DNA of 64,000 bases, taken from contig NZ_JAATJJ010000002.1 of NCBI RefSeq assembly GCF_011927795.1, forward strand, positions 744,001 through 808,000. The letters run 5' to 3'. This DNA is from Saonia flava (lineage in GTDB: Bacteria; Bacteroidota; Bacteroidia; Flavobacteriales; Flavobacteriaceae). Under the pieces are notes generated by a model. The model saw nothing but the letters and a program-made list of their open reading frames with translations, was not told the DNA's origin and searched no databases. Positions 24,870-33,617 of the stretch are shown in pieces; position 1 is the first letter of the stretch; every line of letters starts with the position of its first letter. The translations under genes and the position numbers were made by a program.

Positions 24870-26111
24870 ATGACATTTTTATACAGTTTCAAAAATACAG
24901 TTTTCATCTGGGTTTTAATGCTCGCTGCATGTGGAAACCAAGTAAAAATGAATAAAAACCTGGAGGAAGGAAAGCTTTCTGGACCAGAATCCAAAGAAAA
25001 CTCCCCAATCCTTGTTGGTGCAAATAGAACTGATGCCTACCTCCCTATATTACAAGGAAAAAAAGTGGGTGTAGTTGCCAACCAAACCAGTGTTGTTTTT
25101 AAAGGGAATAACACTTATACCCACTTGGTAGATTCATTACTTTCTTTAAAGGTTGATGTAAAAAAAGTGTTTGCCCCAGAACATGGGTTTCGTGGTAAAG
25201 CCGATGCTGGTGAAGCGGTAAAAGATGATATTGATACTAAAACGGGACTCCCGCTCATTTCCCTTCATGGGAAAAATAGAAAACCAACGGCAGAAGCCTT
25301 AAAAGGTATAGACGTAGTTTTATTTGATATTCAAGATGTGGGCGTGCGCTTTTACACGTACATAGCAACCTTACAATTGGTCATGGAAGCCTGCGCTGAA
25401 AATAACATCCCTATTATTGTTTTAGATAGACCCAATCCCAATGCGCATTATATAGATGGTCCAACAATGGAAGCCCAACACACTTCCTTTTTAGGAATGA
25501 CAACTATTCCTCTTGTTTATGGAATGACCATTGGGGAATATGCAAAAATGCTCAATGGAGAAAAATGGTTAGAAAATGAGAATAAAGCCAACTTAACTGT
25601 AATTCCTTTGAAAAATTATACCCATAAAAGCGAATATCACTTGCCTATTAGGCCTTCCCCTAACCTACCCAATGATACTAGTATAAATCTGTATCCTAGT
25701 CTTGGTTTGTTTGAAGGCACTAATGTAAATGCTGGTCGTGGTACAGAATCTCAATTTCAACGCTACGGAGCTTCTTTTTTAGACAGCACCAAGTACAATT
25801 TTACATATACACCTCAACCCAATTTTGGATCTAAACATCCCAAAGAACAAGATAAAATTTGTTTTGGAAATGATTTGTCTGAAACACCAAAAATGAGTGA
25901 AATGTCCTTACGCTGGGTGATTGATGCGTATCAAAATTGTCCTGATAAAAATAAATATTTTCTCACAGCTGGATTTACAAAACATGCTGGCACAGAAAAA
26001 CTACAACAACAGATTGAAGCTGGAATATCCGAAGAAGAAATTAAAGCAAGTTGGCAGCCAGACCTAGAGACTTTTAAAAAAATAAGGAAGAAGTATTTAC
26101 TATATAACTAG
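24870..26111 (+). CDS. DUF1343 exo-beta-N-acetylmuramidase (NamZ-like) lipoprotein
   Basis: The 413-residue product carries a lipoprotein signal ending MLAACGN. The DUF1343 body shows GKKVGVVANQTSVV, KKVFAPEHGFRGKADAGE, LPLISLHGKNRKPTAEAL, VVLFDIQDVGVRFYTYIATL, VLDRPNPNA and LYPSLGLFEGTNVNAGRGTE. NamZ of Bacillus cleaves terminal MurNAc from peptidoglycan fragments, and several Bacteroidetes homologues share the glutamate of the EHGFRG motif. The enzyme should act in the periplasm in cell-wall recycling. The start is unusually close to the divergent permease gene, so its promoter must lie inside that gene. Confidence 0.92.
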   Translation: MTFLYSFKNTVFIWVLMLAACGNQVKMNKNLEEGKLSGPESKENSPILVGANRTDAYLPILQGKKVGVVANQTSVVFKGNNTYTHLVDSLLSLKVDVKKVFAPEHGFRGKADAGEAVKDDIDTKTGLPLISLHGKNRKPTAEALKGIDVVLFDIQDVGVRFYTYIATLQLVMEACAENNIPIIVLDRPNPNAHYIDGPTMEAQHTSFLGMTTIPLVYGMTIGEYAKMLNGEKWLENENKANLTVIPLKNYTHKSEYHLPIRPSPNLPNDTSINLYPSLGLFEGTNVNAGRGTESQFQRYGASFLDSTKYNFTYTPQPNFGSKHPKEQDKICFGNDLSETPKMSEMSLRWVIDAYQNCPDKNKYFLTAGFTKHAGTEKLQQQIEAGISEEEIKASWQPDLETFKKIRKKYLLYN

Positions 26112-26125
26112 CCTTTTCGGGTCTT

Positions 26126-26197
26126 TGGTCATTTCGAACAAAGTGAGAAATCCCTATTTTTTAAATTTCTCTGTTGTTTCACTTTTTCAAAATGATG
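26126..26197. repeat. REP-like palindromic repeat, copy 2 (two facing arms)
   Basis: Starting at about 26128 the plus strand reads GTCATTTCGAACAAAGTGAG then AAATC. After an AT-rich spacer an inverted, degraded arm (ATTTCTC...TTTCAC...TCAAAATGAT) follows to about 26197. The two arms can pair over about 25 bases with bulges, resembling a MITE/BIME-like pair of REPs. It occupies the gap between the convergent DUF1343 and sterol desaturase-like genes and may also serve as a terminator. It is related to the copy at 5143-5178. Confidence 0.7.
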
Positions 26198-26209
26198 GGT
26201 AAAAGAATA

Positions 26210-27037
26210 TTATTCCGTAGTAGGTTTTCTATATTTATGGAAAGGCTGTTTTAACAAAGTTCCTATTTGTCCATTTCCGACTTCATCTGGAAACGTATCC
26301 ACCCCATACACAATAGTTTCCCTTTCCATCTCCATATAGGTGCCAAAAATTCGATCCCAAATAGAGAAAATATTCCCATAGTTACTGTCTGTGTAAGGCA
26401 ATTTATAATGATGATGTACTTTGTGCATATCTGGCGAAACTAGAATATAACTAATGGCCTTATCAACCTTTTTAGGCATCTTAATGTTGGCATGGCTAAA
26501 CTGAGTGGCAACCAGTGACAGGGATTGATAAAGCATTACAATACCAATAGGTGCTCCAATTACAAACACACCCAAAAGTGTAAACCCAAATCTAATGACA
26601 CTCTCTATTGGATGATGCCTGTTTGCCGTTGTCGTATCTACTTTATGGTCCGTATGGTGAACTAAATGAACCATCCACAAAGGTTTTACCTTATGTTCCA
26701 CAAAATGGGATAAATAAGCGCCAAAAAAATCCAGTAACATTACTCCCAAAATAACATATGCCCATAATGGCAGCCCTGGTATCCAGTTAATTATTCCAAA
26801 ATCATTGGCAATCACCCAGTCACTAGTGTTCAAGAGCAAAAATGCCAATCCAAAATTTATAAGGATTGTTGTTAGTGTGAAAAAAATATTGGGCAGGGCA
26901 TGCTTCCATTTTTTGTACTTAAACTTAAAAAGAGGGATTCCTCCTTCCAAAAGCCAAAAAAAAGTTAAGCCACCTATTAAAATTAGTGAACGGTGTGCAG
27001 ACGGAATGTTTTCAAAATATTTTATTAGTTCTTCCAT
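26210..27037 (-). CDS. Sterol desaturase/fatty acid hydroxylase-superfamily membrane protein
   Basis: The 275-residue protein has about four to five membrane helices and the three His clusters of the family: HFVEH (after the third helix), HLVHHTDH with NRHHPIE, and the C-terminal DMHKVHHHYKLPYTDSNYG. These ligate a di-iron centre for O2-dependent hydroxylation or desaturation of a lipid. It is an inner membrane enzyme; the bacterial substrate is usually unknown and could be a fatty acid, hopanoid or carotenoid. It lies 24 bp after the YkgJ-type gene on the same strand. Confidence 0.88.
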   Translation of the reverse strand: MEELIKYFENIPSAHRSLILIGGLTFFWLLEGGIPLFKFKYKKWKHALPNIFFTLTTILINFGLAFLLLNTSDWVIANDFGIINWIPGLPLWAYVILGVMLLDFFGAYLSHFVEHKVKPLWMVHLVHHTDHKVDTTTANRHHPIESVIRFGFTLLGVFVIGAPIGIVMLYQSLSLVATQFSHANIKMPKKVDKAISYILVSPDMHKVHHHYKLPYTDSNYGNIFSIWDRIFGTYMEMERETIVYGVDTFPDEVGNGQIGTLLKQPFHKYRKPTTE

Positions 27038-27061
27038 GCTTAAAAATAATACTTTTTATAT

Positions 27062-27553
27062 TTATGGAAGTCTTCTTTTCATCTCCTCAACAATATTAAA
27101 TGCAGCCGGGCATATGGCCACATTCTTTAAGGTTAAGTTTGATATTTGCTGAAATTTTTTTCTGTCCGTATGTGGAAATTCTCGACAAGCCTTGGGTCTT
27201 ACATCATAAATGGAACAATAATTATCTTCCCCTAAAAAAGTGCAGGGCACTTCTTTTAAGACATAATCATTATCATCATCAATCCTTAAATATTGTTCAA
27301 TAAATTTTTGAGGCTTTGTTTTAAAGAATTTGGAAATTCTTTCTATATCAGCTTTTGTAAACAAAGGACCGGTGGTTTTACAACAGTTGGCACATTTTAA
27401 GCAATCGGTACGCTTAAATTCAGATTCATGCAATTCTTGCATGATATAGTCTAAATTCTTGGGAGGCCTTTTTTTAAGTTTATTAAAAAATTTAGAGCTT
27501 TCTGCATGCTTCGATTTGGCAAGTTTTGGAAGCTCCTTAAGTAACTCGTTCAT
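27062..27553 (-). CDS. YkgJ-family cysteine cluster protein
   Basis: The 163-residue protein has CLKCANCCKTTGPLF near residue 55, then CTFLGEDNYCSIYDVRPKACREFP around residue 105. These are the CxxCxxCC and C...C-IY..RP..CR.FP patterns of the YkgJ/CxxCxxCC family, thought to bind zinc or an iron-sulfur cluster. Function is not established. It is cytosolic, with no signal. The gene lies 2 bp after the DUF2059 gene and 24 bp before the sterol desaturase-like gene. Confidence 0.9.
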   Translation of the reverse strand: MNELLKELPKLAKSKHAESSKFFNKLKKRPPKNLDYIMQELHESEFKRTDCLKCANCCKTTGPLFTKADIERISKFFKTKPQKFIEQYLRIDDDNDYVLKEVPCTFLGEDNYCSIYDVRPKACREFPHTDRKKFQQISNLTLKNVAICPAAFNIVEEMKRRLP

Positions 27554-27555
27554 TA

Positions 27556-28071
27556 CTATTGTTTTAATAGACTTACGGCTGTTTCGTACAAATCTCTACT
27601 CCAACCTTCAGAAGCAGTAGAAATCTCTGTAGATAAAACACCTTGTTTTTCTGCTATTTTTTTACCTAACTCTGTACTATTATATGTAGTAAAGGCCGAT
27701 TTTTGACTTTCTGTCATTTTAGACCGGTCCAATACAAGTTGTTTCCCAGCAGCACTTTGGTAAAAATTAAGCATTGTCTTAACCTCATCCTTGGTAAAAT
27801 GAGACGTATAGATAGGCACTAATACGGTTAGCATATCGGAAACCGATTTCTCTTTATTCTCTTCCAAAAAATCCCATCCTTTTTTATTCTCTTCCGTCTT
27901 AGGGTATTGAGTTTTCAGCATTTTAAGCAATTCGTCATACGCATATTCATACTGTTCTTTTGTACCGTTACTTTCCAAATATTGTGCTACATTTTCAGAA
28001 TAATCATCCTGTGCACACGCTCCAAGAAGGGTTAACAAACTAATGGTTAGTATAATTTTAATCTTTTTCAT
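27556..28071 (-). CDS. DUF2059 secreted lipoprotein
   Basis: From the ATG at 28071 the product is about 171 residues. The frame is open further upstream, but that extension has no signal features, while MKKIKIILTISLLTLLGACAQ is a clean lipoprotein signal with the lipid-anchored Cys, so this start is chosen. The mature part shows the DUF2059 helical repeat with VPIYTSHFTKDEVKTMLNFY and the phrase SAAGKQLVLDRSKM. Proteins of this type are periplasmic and of unknown function. The gene is divergent from the methyltransferase gene, with about 50 bp between the starts. Confidence 0.85.
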   Translation of the reverse strand: MKKIKIILTISLLTLLGACAQDDYSENVAQYLESNGTKEQYEYAYDELLKMLKTQYPKTEENKKGWDFLEENKEKSVSDMLTVLVPIYTSHFTKDEVKTMLNFYQSAAGKQLVLDRSKMTESQKSAFTTYNSTELGKKIAEKQGVLSTEISTASEGWSRDLYETAVSLLKQ

Positions 28072-28124
28072 CTTGTTCCAATTAATAAAATAGTCACTTT
28101 TGCAACAAAAGTACAAATAAAGTG

Positions 28125-28838
28125 ATGAAGGATATTCTGGGCAGCGCATTGCAAGATTTTCAAAACAAGAAGTATACAGATGATATCATTACCTATTCTT
28201 CACTGGACGAGCAGGATAAAATCCCTATACCTTATTTTTTTAGAACCTATGATGAATTGCCAAAATTAGAACAGAAGGCATTAAGCCTATGCAGGGGAAC
28301 TATTTTGGATATTGGTTGTGGTGCCGGTAGCCATAGTCTGTATTTACAAGAAAAGGGGTTTGATATAACCGCTTTGGATTTCTCGCAGGGAGCCACTGAT
28401 GTATGCAAACTTCGTGGCATAGAAAAGGTGGTACATTCCAATATTCTTGATTATAATGGAACGAAATTTGATACTCTTCTTATGCTTATGAACGGCATAG
28501 GTATTGTTGGAAAGCTAACCAACTTAAACCTATTTTTATCACATTTAAAGTTGTTGATGAAGCCAAATGGACAGGTTTTACTGGATTCCAGTGACATCAT
28601 CTATATGTATGAAGAAGATGACGATGGAGGTTATTGGATTCCTGATAATAAAGAATATTACGGTGAAGTTGAATTTACAATGGAATACAAAGGAAATAAA
28701 GGAAAGCCGTTTTCTTGGTTATATATAGATTATAATACATTGCAAAGGGCAGCTTTAGCAAATGGACTTGAATGTGAATTGATAAGTGAAGGAGACCATT
28801 ATGATTATTTGGCAAAGCTTACCAATGCAAAACAATAG
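28125..28838 (+). CDS. Class I SAM-dependent methyltransferase
   Basis: The 237-residue protein shows motif I ILDIGCGAGSHSLYLQEKG (about residues 60-80), then ITALDFSQGATDVC (motif II acid) and an acceptor half with MNGIGIVGKLTNLNLFLSHL. It is a Rossmann-type methyltransferase of unknown acceptor, cytosolic. An alternative GTG start lies one codon upstream at 28122. No hint of substrate is given by the neighbours. The start is close to that of the divergent DUF2059 gene, so the promoters overlap. Confidence 0.85.
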   Translation: MKDILGSALQDFQNKKYTDDIITYSSLDEQDKIPIPYFFRTYDELPKLEQKALSLCRGTILDIGCGAGSHSLYLQEKGFDITALDFSQGATDVCKLRGIEKVVHSNILDYNGTKFDTLLMLMNGIGIVGKLTNLNLFLSHLKLLMKPNGQVLLDSSDIIYMYEEDDDGGYWIPDNKEYYGEVEFTMEYKGNKGKPFSWLYIDYNTLQRAALANGLECELISEGDHYDYLAKLTNAKQ

Positions 28839-28881
28839 AAAAGATTCCCGGTCGTTTTATATAAACGAATAAAATTACAGT

Positions 28882-29769
28882 ATGAAAAAATATAATAAAT
28901 TATTTCTTATTTTAATTTCAATCCTACTTCTAAATTGTTCCAAAAGTAGTACAGATGATGGGGGAAATAACAACCCTACGCCAGATAACCAAACGGTGGA
29001 TAAATCTGCAAACCTATTGGCGACAGGAGCCTCTTCCAGTGATATTTTAGGCAATGCCAATTTTGATAATTTATTGATTGAAGCCGCGTTTGTGGAAGGT
29101 TTTAGACCAACAGCGGAAGCAATGGATGAGTTTGTAACGTTTTTATCGGAAAGAACTTTTAAACAAAATATCTCCATCCAGTATAAACAGTTGGAAAGTC
29201 CAGATGAAGAAACCCTGACATTACAGGAAATTGCAGATTTGGAAAGCGAGAATAGAACCGTATATAATGATGGAAACACTCTTGCTATTTACATTTACTT
29301 TGCTGATGCCCCATCTGATGATGATGATGAAGAAGAAGGTTTGGTCACATTAGGTGCTGTTTACCGAAATACTTCCATGGTCATCTACGAAAAAACCATA
29401 AAATCATTGGCTGGAAGAAGTCTTACCATCACCACTGCTGATGTGGAAATTGCCACGCTAAACCACGAATTTGGACATTTGTTTGGATTGGTTAATTTAG
29501 GACTAACCCCAGTAAATGACCATGAGGACCCAGAAGCGGAAAATCATTGTTCGGTAGAGGGGTGCCTTATGCGCGCCGAACTTCAATTTGGTGGCATTGC
29601 TGGAAAAAGCCATCAGTTGGACAGTAAAGATAATATATTGGTCCCCGGTTGCACCTTAAGTGGCAACAGTGTCTTAAAGATATTGGAGCACAAAACTTCA
29701 AAGAACATGCCTACTGTAGACTTGGATGCCGAGTGTATTTTGGATTTACAATCTAATGGAGGAAAGTAA
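28882..29769 (+). CDS. Zinc metalloprotease-like lipoprotein with HExxHxxG motif
   Basis: The 295-residue protein has a lipoprotein signal (LILISILLLNC), a Ser/Asp/Asn-rich linker, and one catalytic-looking segment LNHEFGHLFGLVNLGLTP near residue 195 followed by NHCSVEGCLM. The HExxHxxG pattern with a later CLM Met-turn-like element resembles metzincins, but the third ligand position after GLV is Asn, not His; the following DHED could supply a His. An acidic run (DDDDEEE) lies just before. It should sit on the outer surface or in the periplasm. Related flavobacterial proteins are called membrane metalloproteases. Function is not known. Confidence 0.75.
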   Translation: MKKYNKLFLILISILLLNCSKSSTDDGGNNNPTPDNQTVDKSANLLATGASSSDILGNANFDNLLIEAAFVEGFRPTAEAMDEFVTFLSERTFKQNISIQYKQLESPDEETLTLQEIADLESENRTVYNDGNTLAIYIYFADAPSDDDDEEEGLVTLGAVYRNTSMVIYEKTIKSLAGRSLTITTADVEIATLNHEFGHLFGLVNLGLTPVNDHEDPEAENHCSVEGCLMRAELQFGGIAGKSHQLDSKDNILVPGCTLSGNSVLKILEHKTSKNMPTVDLDAECILDLQSNGGK

Positions 29770-29816
29770 TTTCAATGTACAATAACTTCTACACCAATTG
29801 GCTTATCGAACATTGA

Positions 29817-30449
29817 TTAAGGGATATTTAAATATTTATGGGTCTGTAAAGAAACTTTCCACTTAGGATTTTTCATAACATAATCCACAATCATTGGGAC
29901 CACTTTATCCCGTACACTCCACTCGGGTTGCAAATATAAAATACAGTTACTGTTTGTTAGAGCGGCTTGTTCCTCTGCAAAAATAAGGTCGTGCTTATTA
30001 TATACTATCACTTTTAGTTCGTGGGCCTTATCATAAACGGGAGTTACTGGCAATTTGTTCTTTTTTGGGGAAAGACAAATCCAATCCCATACCCCTGTCA
30101 AGGGATAAGCCCCAGAAGTTTCAATATGAGTCTGTAGGTTTCTCTCTTTTAATGCCTCCGTTAATGGAACCATATTCCATGTCAAGGGTTCACCCCCGGT
30201 CACTACAATCGTATCAGAATATTTGGCTGCATTTTCAGCAATATTTTCAATTGAAGTTGGTGGATGCGTCTCTGCATTCCAACTTTCCTTAACATCGCAC
30301 CAATGACATCCTACATCACAACCACCCACACGAATGAAATAGGCTGCGGTTCCTTTATGATAACCCTCTCCTTGGATGGTATAAAATTCCTCCATCAGGG
30401 GAAGCATTTCACCTTTTTCCACCAATGTCAAGACCTCCGTTTTTGCCAT
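29817..30449 (-). CDS. queE: 7-carboxy-7-deazaguanine synthase
   Basis: The 210-residue radical SAM protein starts MAKTEVLTLVEKGEMLPLME (ATG at 30449; a GTG-like or upstream Met extension of seven codons is less typical). It shows EFYTIQGEGYHKGTAAYFIR and the cluster motif GGCDVGCHWCDVKESW, the shortened CxxxCxxC spacing typical for QueE. VVTGGEPLTW and LSPKKNKLPV follow. QueE converts carboxytetrahydropterin to CDG on the way to queuosine. No other queuosine gene is near. The annotation is strong. Confidence 0.93.
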   Translation of the reverse strand: MAKTEVLTLVEKGEMLPLMEEFYTIQGEGYHKGTAAYFIRVGGCDVGCHWCDVKESWNAETHPPTSIENIAENAAKYSDTIVVTGGEPLTWNMVPLTEALKERNLQTHIETSGAYPLTGVWDWICLSPKKNKLPVTPVYDKAHELKVIVYNKHDLIFAEEQAALTNSNCILYLQPEWSVRDKVVPMIVDYVMKNPKWKVSLQTHKYLNIP

Positions 30450-30578
30450 TTGGCAAAGATAAGGTTTCAATTTGAGTTATAAATCCAAACCAATGCCAAA
30501 GTAATCAATCTATAATTTCATTATATTTCAATAAATAAAAAAATAGTTTATTTTGACTTTTGGTCAATATAATAAAGC

Positions 30579-31643
30579 ATGGCAAGATTTATAAAAAAGC
30601 AAAAGCACGAAATTGGAGTGGCTCCTGATGATTTATTCTTTAGGGGAGAACAAAAAGTTAAGGAAGTAGAATTAAAGATAATTGATTTTGATTCTAATAA
30701 TCTTGAGGAAATCTCCATAACAGATATTGATGATGCTGTAAAATATTATACAAAAGATTCAGTTACTTGGTTTAATATTGATGGCTTACACAACACCCAA
30801 ATTGTGGCAGACATTGGAACAAAGTTTGAACTTGAAAGTTTAATACTCTCCGATGTAATGAATACAGAGGCAAGGCCAAAAGTCCAAGAGTATGACAATG
30901 GTATTTTTATTTCCATTAAAATGCTAAGACAAGATTCCGAAGATGATGAAATTCTTGTTGAAAATCTCAGTATAGTATTCAACAAATCCATACTTATCTC
31001 CTTCCAAGAAAGAACAGGTGATGTTTTTGAGCCAGTCAGGGACCGTATACGTAAACAGAAAAGAAGAATTGTGAATTCTGGCCCCGATTATTTGGCATTT
31101 GCGCTATTGGATATTGTCATTGACAACTACATTTACAGTATAAGCGTTCTAGGCCAAGAAGTTGAAGAACTGGAAGACCGCCTCCTAACCAACCCTACCC
31201 AAAGTGTTATGGAGGATATTATTTTTTACAAGCAAGAATTAAATTTTTTAAGAAAGAATATAAAGCCGGCCAAAGAAATGATTTTGGCTTTCTCCAAGAT
31301 TGAGTCAGAATTTATAAAAAAAAGCACCCATATCCATATAAAGGAGCTCATGGACAACATTAACCATGCCAGCGAATTAACGGATAGTTACAGAGAAATT
31401 TTATCTGATCAACTAAATATCTACCATACCACCATTAGCACCAAGCTTAATGACATCATTAAATTCCTTACCATTTTTTCTGTCATCTTTATTCCATTGA
31501 CCTTCATTGCAGGAATCTATGGGACCAATTTCGATTTTCTTCCAGAACTGCACTACAAATACAGTTATTTCATTATGTTAGGAGTTATGCTGGTCATTGC
31601 TATACTTATGTTGTTTTATTTTAAGAAAAGAAAATGGTTTTAA
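30579..31643 (+). CDS. CorA-family divalent cation transporter with GTN in place of GMN
   Basis: The 354-residue protein has a large cytosolic N-terminal funnel domain and two C-terminal helices (about residues 292-312 and 325-347). The signature loop is FIAGIYGTNFDFLPELHYKY. The normal CorA selectivity motif is YGMNF; here codon ACC gives Thr instead of Met. The N-terminal portion is typical (ITDIDDAVKYYTKDSVTWFNIDGL). It should form a pentamer in the inner membrane for Mg2+ or related metals. GMN changes usually affect transport in model CorA proteins, so ion choice is uncertain. A dyad TTGAC/GTCAA lies just upstream (30553-30567). Confidence 0.88.
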   Translation: MARFIKKQKHEIGVAPDDLFFRGEQKVKEVELKIIDFDSNNLEEISITDIDDAVKYYTKDSVTWFNIDGLHNTQIVADIGTKFELESLILSDVMNTEARPKVQEYDNGIFISIKMLRQDSEDDEILVENLSIVFNKSILISFQERTGDVFEPVRDRIRKQKRRIVNSGPDYLAFALLDIVIDNYIYSISVLGQEVEELEDRLLTNPTQSVMEDIIFYKQELNFLRKNIKPAKEMILAFSKIESEFIKKSTHIHIKELMDNINHASELTDSYREILSDQLNIYHTTISTKLNDIIKFLTIFSVIFIPLTFIAGIYGTNFDFLPELHYKYSYFIMLGVMLVIAILMLFYFKKRKWF

Positions 31644-31698
31644 AAATTTCTGGCACTATACTTGCACTAGACAAAGTAATTAATTTTAAATTTTTATA

Positions 31699-31893
31699 AT
31701 GAACAAAGGAACAGTAAAATTTTTCAATGATGCTAAAGGATTTGGATTCATCACTGAAGAAGGTTCAAACACAGAACATTTTGTACACATCTCTGGTTTA
31801 GTAGATGAAATTCATGAAGGTGATCAAGTACAATTTGAATTACAACAAGGAAAAAAAGGATTAAACGCGGTAAACGTGGAAGTTATAGAATAA
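31699..31893 (+). CDS. Cold-shock domain protein (CspA type)
   Basis: The 64-residue single-domain protein reads MNKGTVKFFNDAKGFGFITE with RNP1-like KGFGFI and RNP2-like HFVHISGL, then the QFELQQGKKGLNAVNVEVIE ending. It binds single-stranded RNA/DNA as an RNA chaperone. It has its own terminator at 31915-31940. A possible -7 box TATACTTG (31657-31664) lies 35 bp before the start, giving a short leader, but no clear -33 element is seen. Confidence 0.95.
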   Translation: MNKGTVKFFNDAKGFGFITEEGSNTEHFVHISGLVDEIHEGDQVQFELQQGKKGLNAVNVEVIE

Positions 31894-31914
31894 CACTTTT
31901 ATATTTCTAGTGGA

Positions 31915-31940
31915 AAGCCTATCTATCGATAGGCTTTTTT
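31915..31940 (+). terminator. Rho-independent terminator of the cold-shock gene
   Basis: Arms AAGCCTATC (31915-31923) and GATAGGCTT (31928-31936) pair perfectly around a 4-base loop and continue into a T run. It lies 22 bp after the stop of the cold-shock gene. Confidence 0.9.
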
Positions 31941-32013
31941 ATGCCAACCCTAAACTGGGCGTGTATTTTTGGGTGAATTAAAAATCCCTTATTTTTATCA
32001 AAAAATTTACCAG

Positions 32014-33519
32014 ATGAGTTCCAAAGAAGAGTTCTTTGCACATATAGAAAAAGGATATACCACAAAAGGAGATTTTATTACCATGGGTGCAGCCATGTTA
32101 AATGGGGAAACTGTAACGGGCGCCCATGTAAAAGTACCCCTTAAAACATTGAACAGGCATGGATTAATTGCCGGTGCAACTGGGACCGGTAAAACAAAGA
32201 CATTGCAGGTTATTGCAGAAAATTTATCGGATAAAGGAATTCCCGTTCTACTAATGGACTTAAAAGGGGATTTAAGTGGAATTGCACAACCCAGCCCAGG
32301 ACACCCTAAAATTGATGAGCGCCATGAAAAAATTGGCCTTCCTTTTGAGGCTAAGAGTTTTCCTGTAGAAATTCTGTCCCTATCCGAGCAAGATGGTGTA
32401 AAATTACGGGCCACAGTTTCAGAATTTGGGCCTGTGTTATTATCAAGGATATTGGATTTAACCGTTACCCAGGAAGGTATTGTAGCTGTAGTCTTTAAGT
32501 ATTGTGATGACAACAAATTACCCTTGCTGGATTTAAAAGATTTTAAAAAGGTATTGCAATATGCTACCGGTGAAGGAAAAAAGGAATTCCAAGAAAGTTA
32601 TGGCAGGATTTCTACAAGTTCAACAGGTACCATTCTAAGAAAAATTATAGAATTGGAGCAGCAAGGTGCTGACCTGTTCTTTGGAGAAAAATCTTTTGAG
32701 GTGGATGACCTTACTAGGATAGATGAAAATGGCAGGGGGTACATAAATATCATTAGACTAACAGACATTCAAGACAGACCCAAGCTGTTCTCCACTTTTA
32801 TGTTGAGCCTGCTGGCAGAAATATATTCCACTTTTCCAGAACAAGGGGATAGTGATAGACCAGAATTGATTCTTTTTATTGATGAAGCCCACCTTATTTT
32901 TAAGGAAGCTTCTAAAGCTTTGTTAAATCAGATAGAAAGTATTGTTAAATTGATTCGTTCTAAAGGAATTGGGCTTTACTTTGTAACGCAAAATCCAACG
33001 GATGTCCCTGATGATGTTCTGGCACAATTGGGTCTTAAAGTTCAACATGCCTTGAGGGCGTTTACGGCAAAGGATAGAAAAGCCATTAAATTAACCGCGG
33101 AGAACTATCCTGAATCGGAATATTATGACACCAAAGAAGTATTGACCTCGTTGGGAATTGGAGAAGCATTGATATCCGCATTGGATGAAAAAGGTAGACC
33201 AACACCTTTGGCAGCCACTATGTTACGTGCGCCCATGAGCAGGATGGATGTATTGACAGATGGTGAACTAAAGGATGTTATTTCCAGTTCTAAAATGGTA
33301 AAAAAATACAATGAGACCATTGATAGGGAAAGTGCCTATGAAATTTTGAACGAGAAGATAGAAAAGGCAGAACAAGTGGCTGAAAAAGAGAAGAACAAGC
33401 CAGCTGCAAGAAAAACAAGCACAAGGAGAAGCACCCGTATGAACCCGGTAGTAAAGGTCTTAACTAGTGCTACCTTTATCAGAGGCGTATTAGGAGTTTT
33501 AAAGAAAGTTATCCGTTAA
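32014..33519 (+). CDS. HerA-like ATPase (DUF853 family)
   Basis: From the ATG at 32014 (MSSKEEFFAHIEKGYTTKG) the product is 501 residues; a 15-codon upstream extension looks non-coding. It has Walker A GATGTGKT near residue 55, VLLMDLKGDLSG, Walker B-like LILFIDEAHLIF, FVTQNPTDVPDDVLAQLGLK and a basic C-terminal tail. This is the DUF853 (YjgR-like) branch of the HerA/FtsK ATPases. Its cellular role is unknown; DNA translocation or signalling has been suggested for the superfamily. It lies alone, after the cold-shock gene terminator. Confidence 0.9.
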   Translation: MSSKEEFFAHIEKGYTTKGDFITMGAAMLNGETVTGAHVKVPLKTLNRHGLIAGATGTGKTKTLQVIAENLSDKGIPVLLMDLKGDLSGIAQPSPGHPKIDERHEKIGLPFEAKSFPVEILSLSEQDGVKLRATVSEFGPVLLSRILDLTVTQEGIVAVVFKYCDDNKLPLLDLKDFKKVLQYATGEGKKEFQESYGRISTSSTGTILRKIIELEQQGADLFFGEKSFEVDDLTRIDENGRGYINIIRLTDIQDRPKLFSTFMLSLLAEIYSTFPEQGDSDRPELILFIDEAHLIFKEASKALLNQIESIVKLIRSKGIGLYFVTQNPTDVPDDVLAQLGLKVQHALRAFTAKDRKAIKLTAENYPESEYYDTKEVLTSLGIGEALISALDEKGRPTPLAATMLRAPMSRMDVLTDGELKDVISSSKMVKKYNETIDRESAYEILNEKIEKAEQVAEKEKNKPAARKTSTRRSTRMNPVVKVLTSATFIRGVLGVLKKVIR

Positions 33520-33617
33520 AATTGATTTGAAAGCCCGTGATGTTATTTCACTAAAAAGATTGGCCTGCCTATAAACTAAATTACTTATTATAATAGGCTG
33601 TTACAAAATAAAAATAA

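Noticed and set aside
30553-30567. TTGAC...GTCAA dyad before corA as an operator
   Set aside because: The arms are only 5 bp and no second copy was seen; too weak to list separately.
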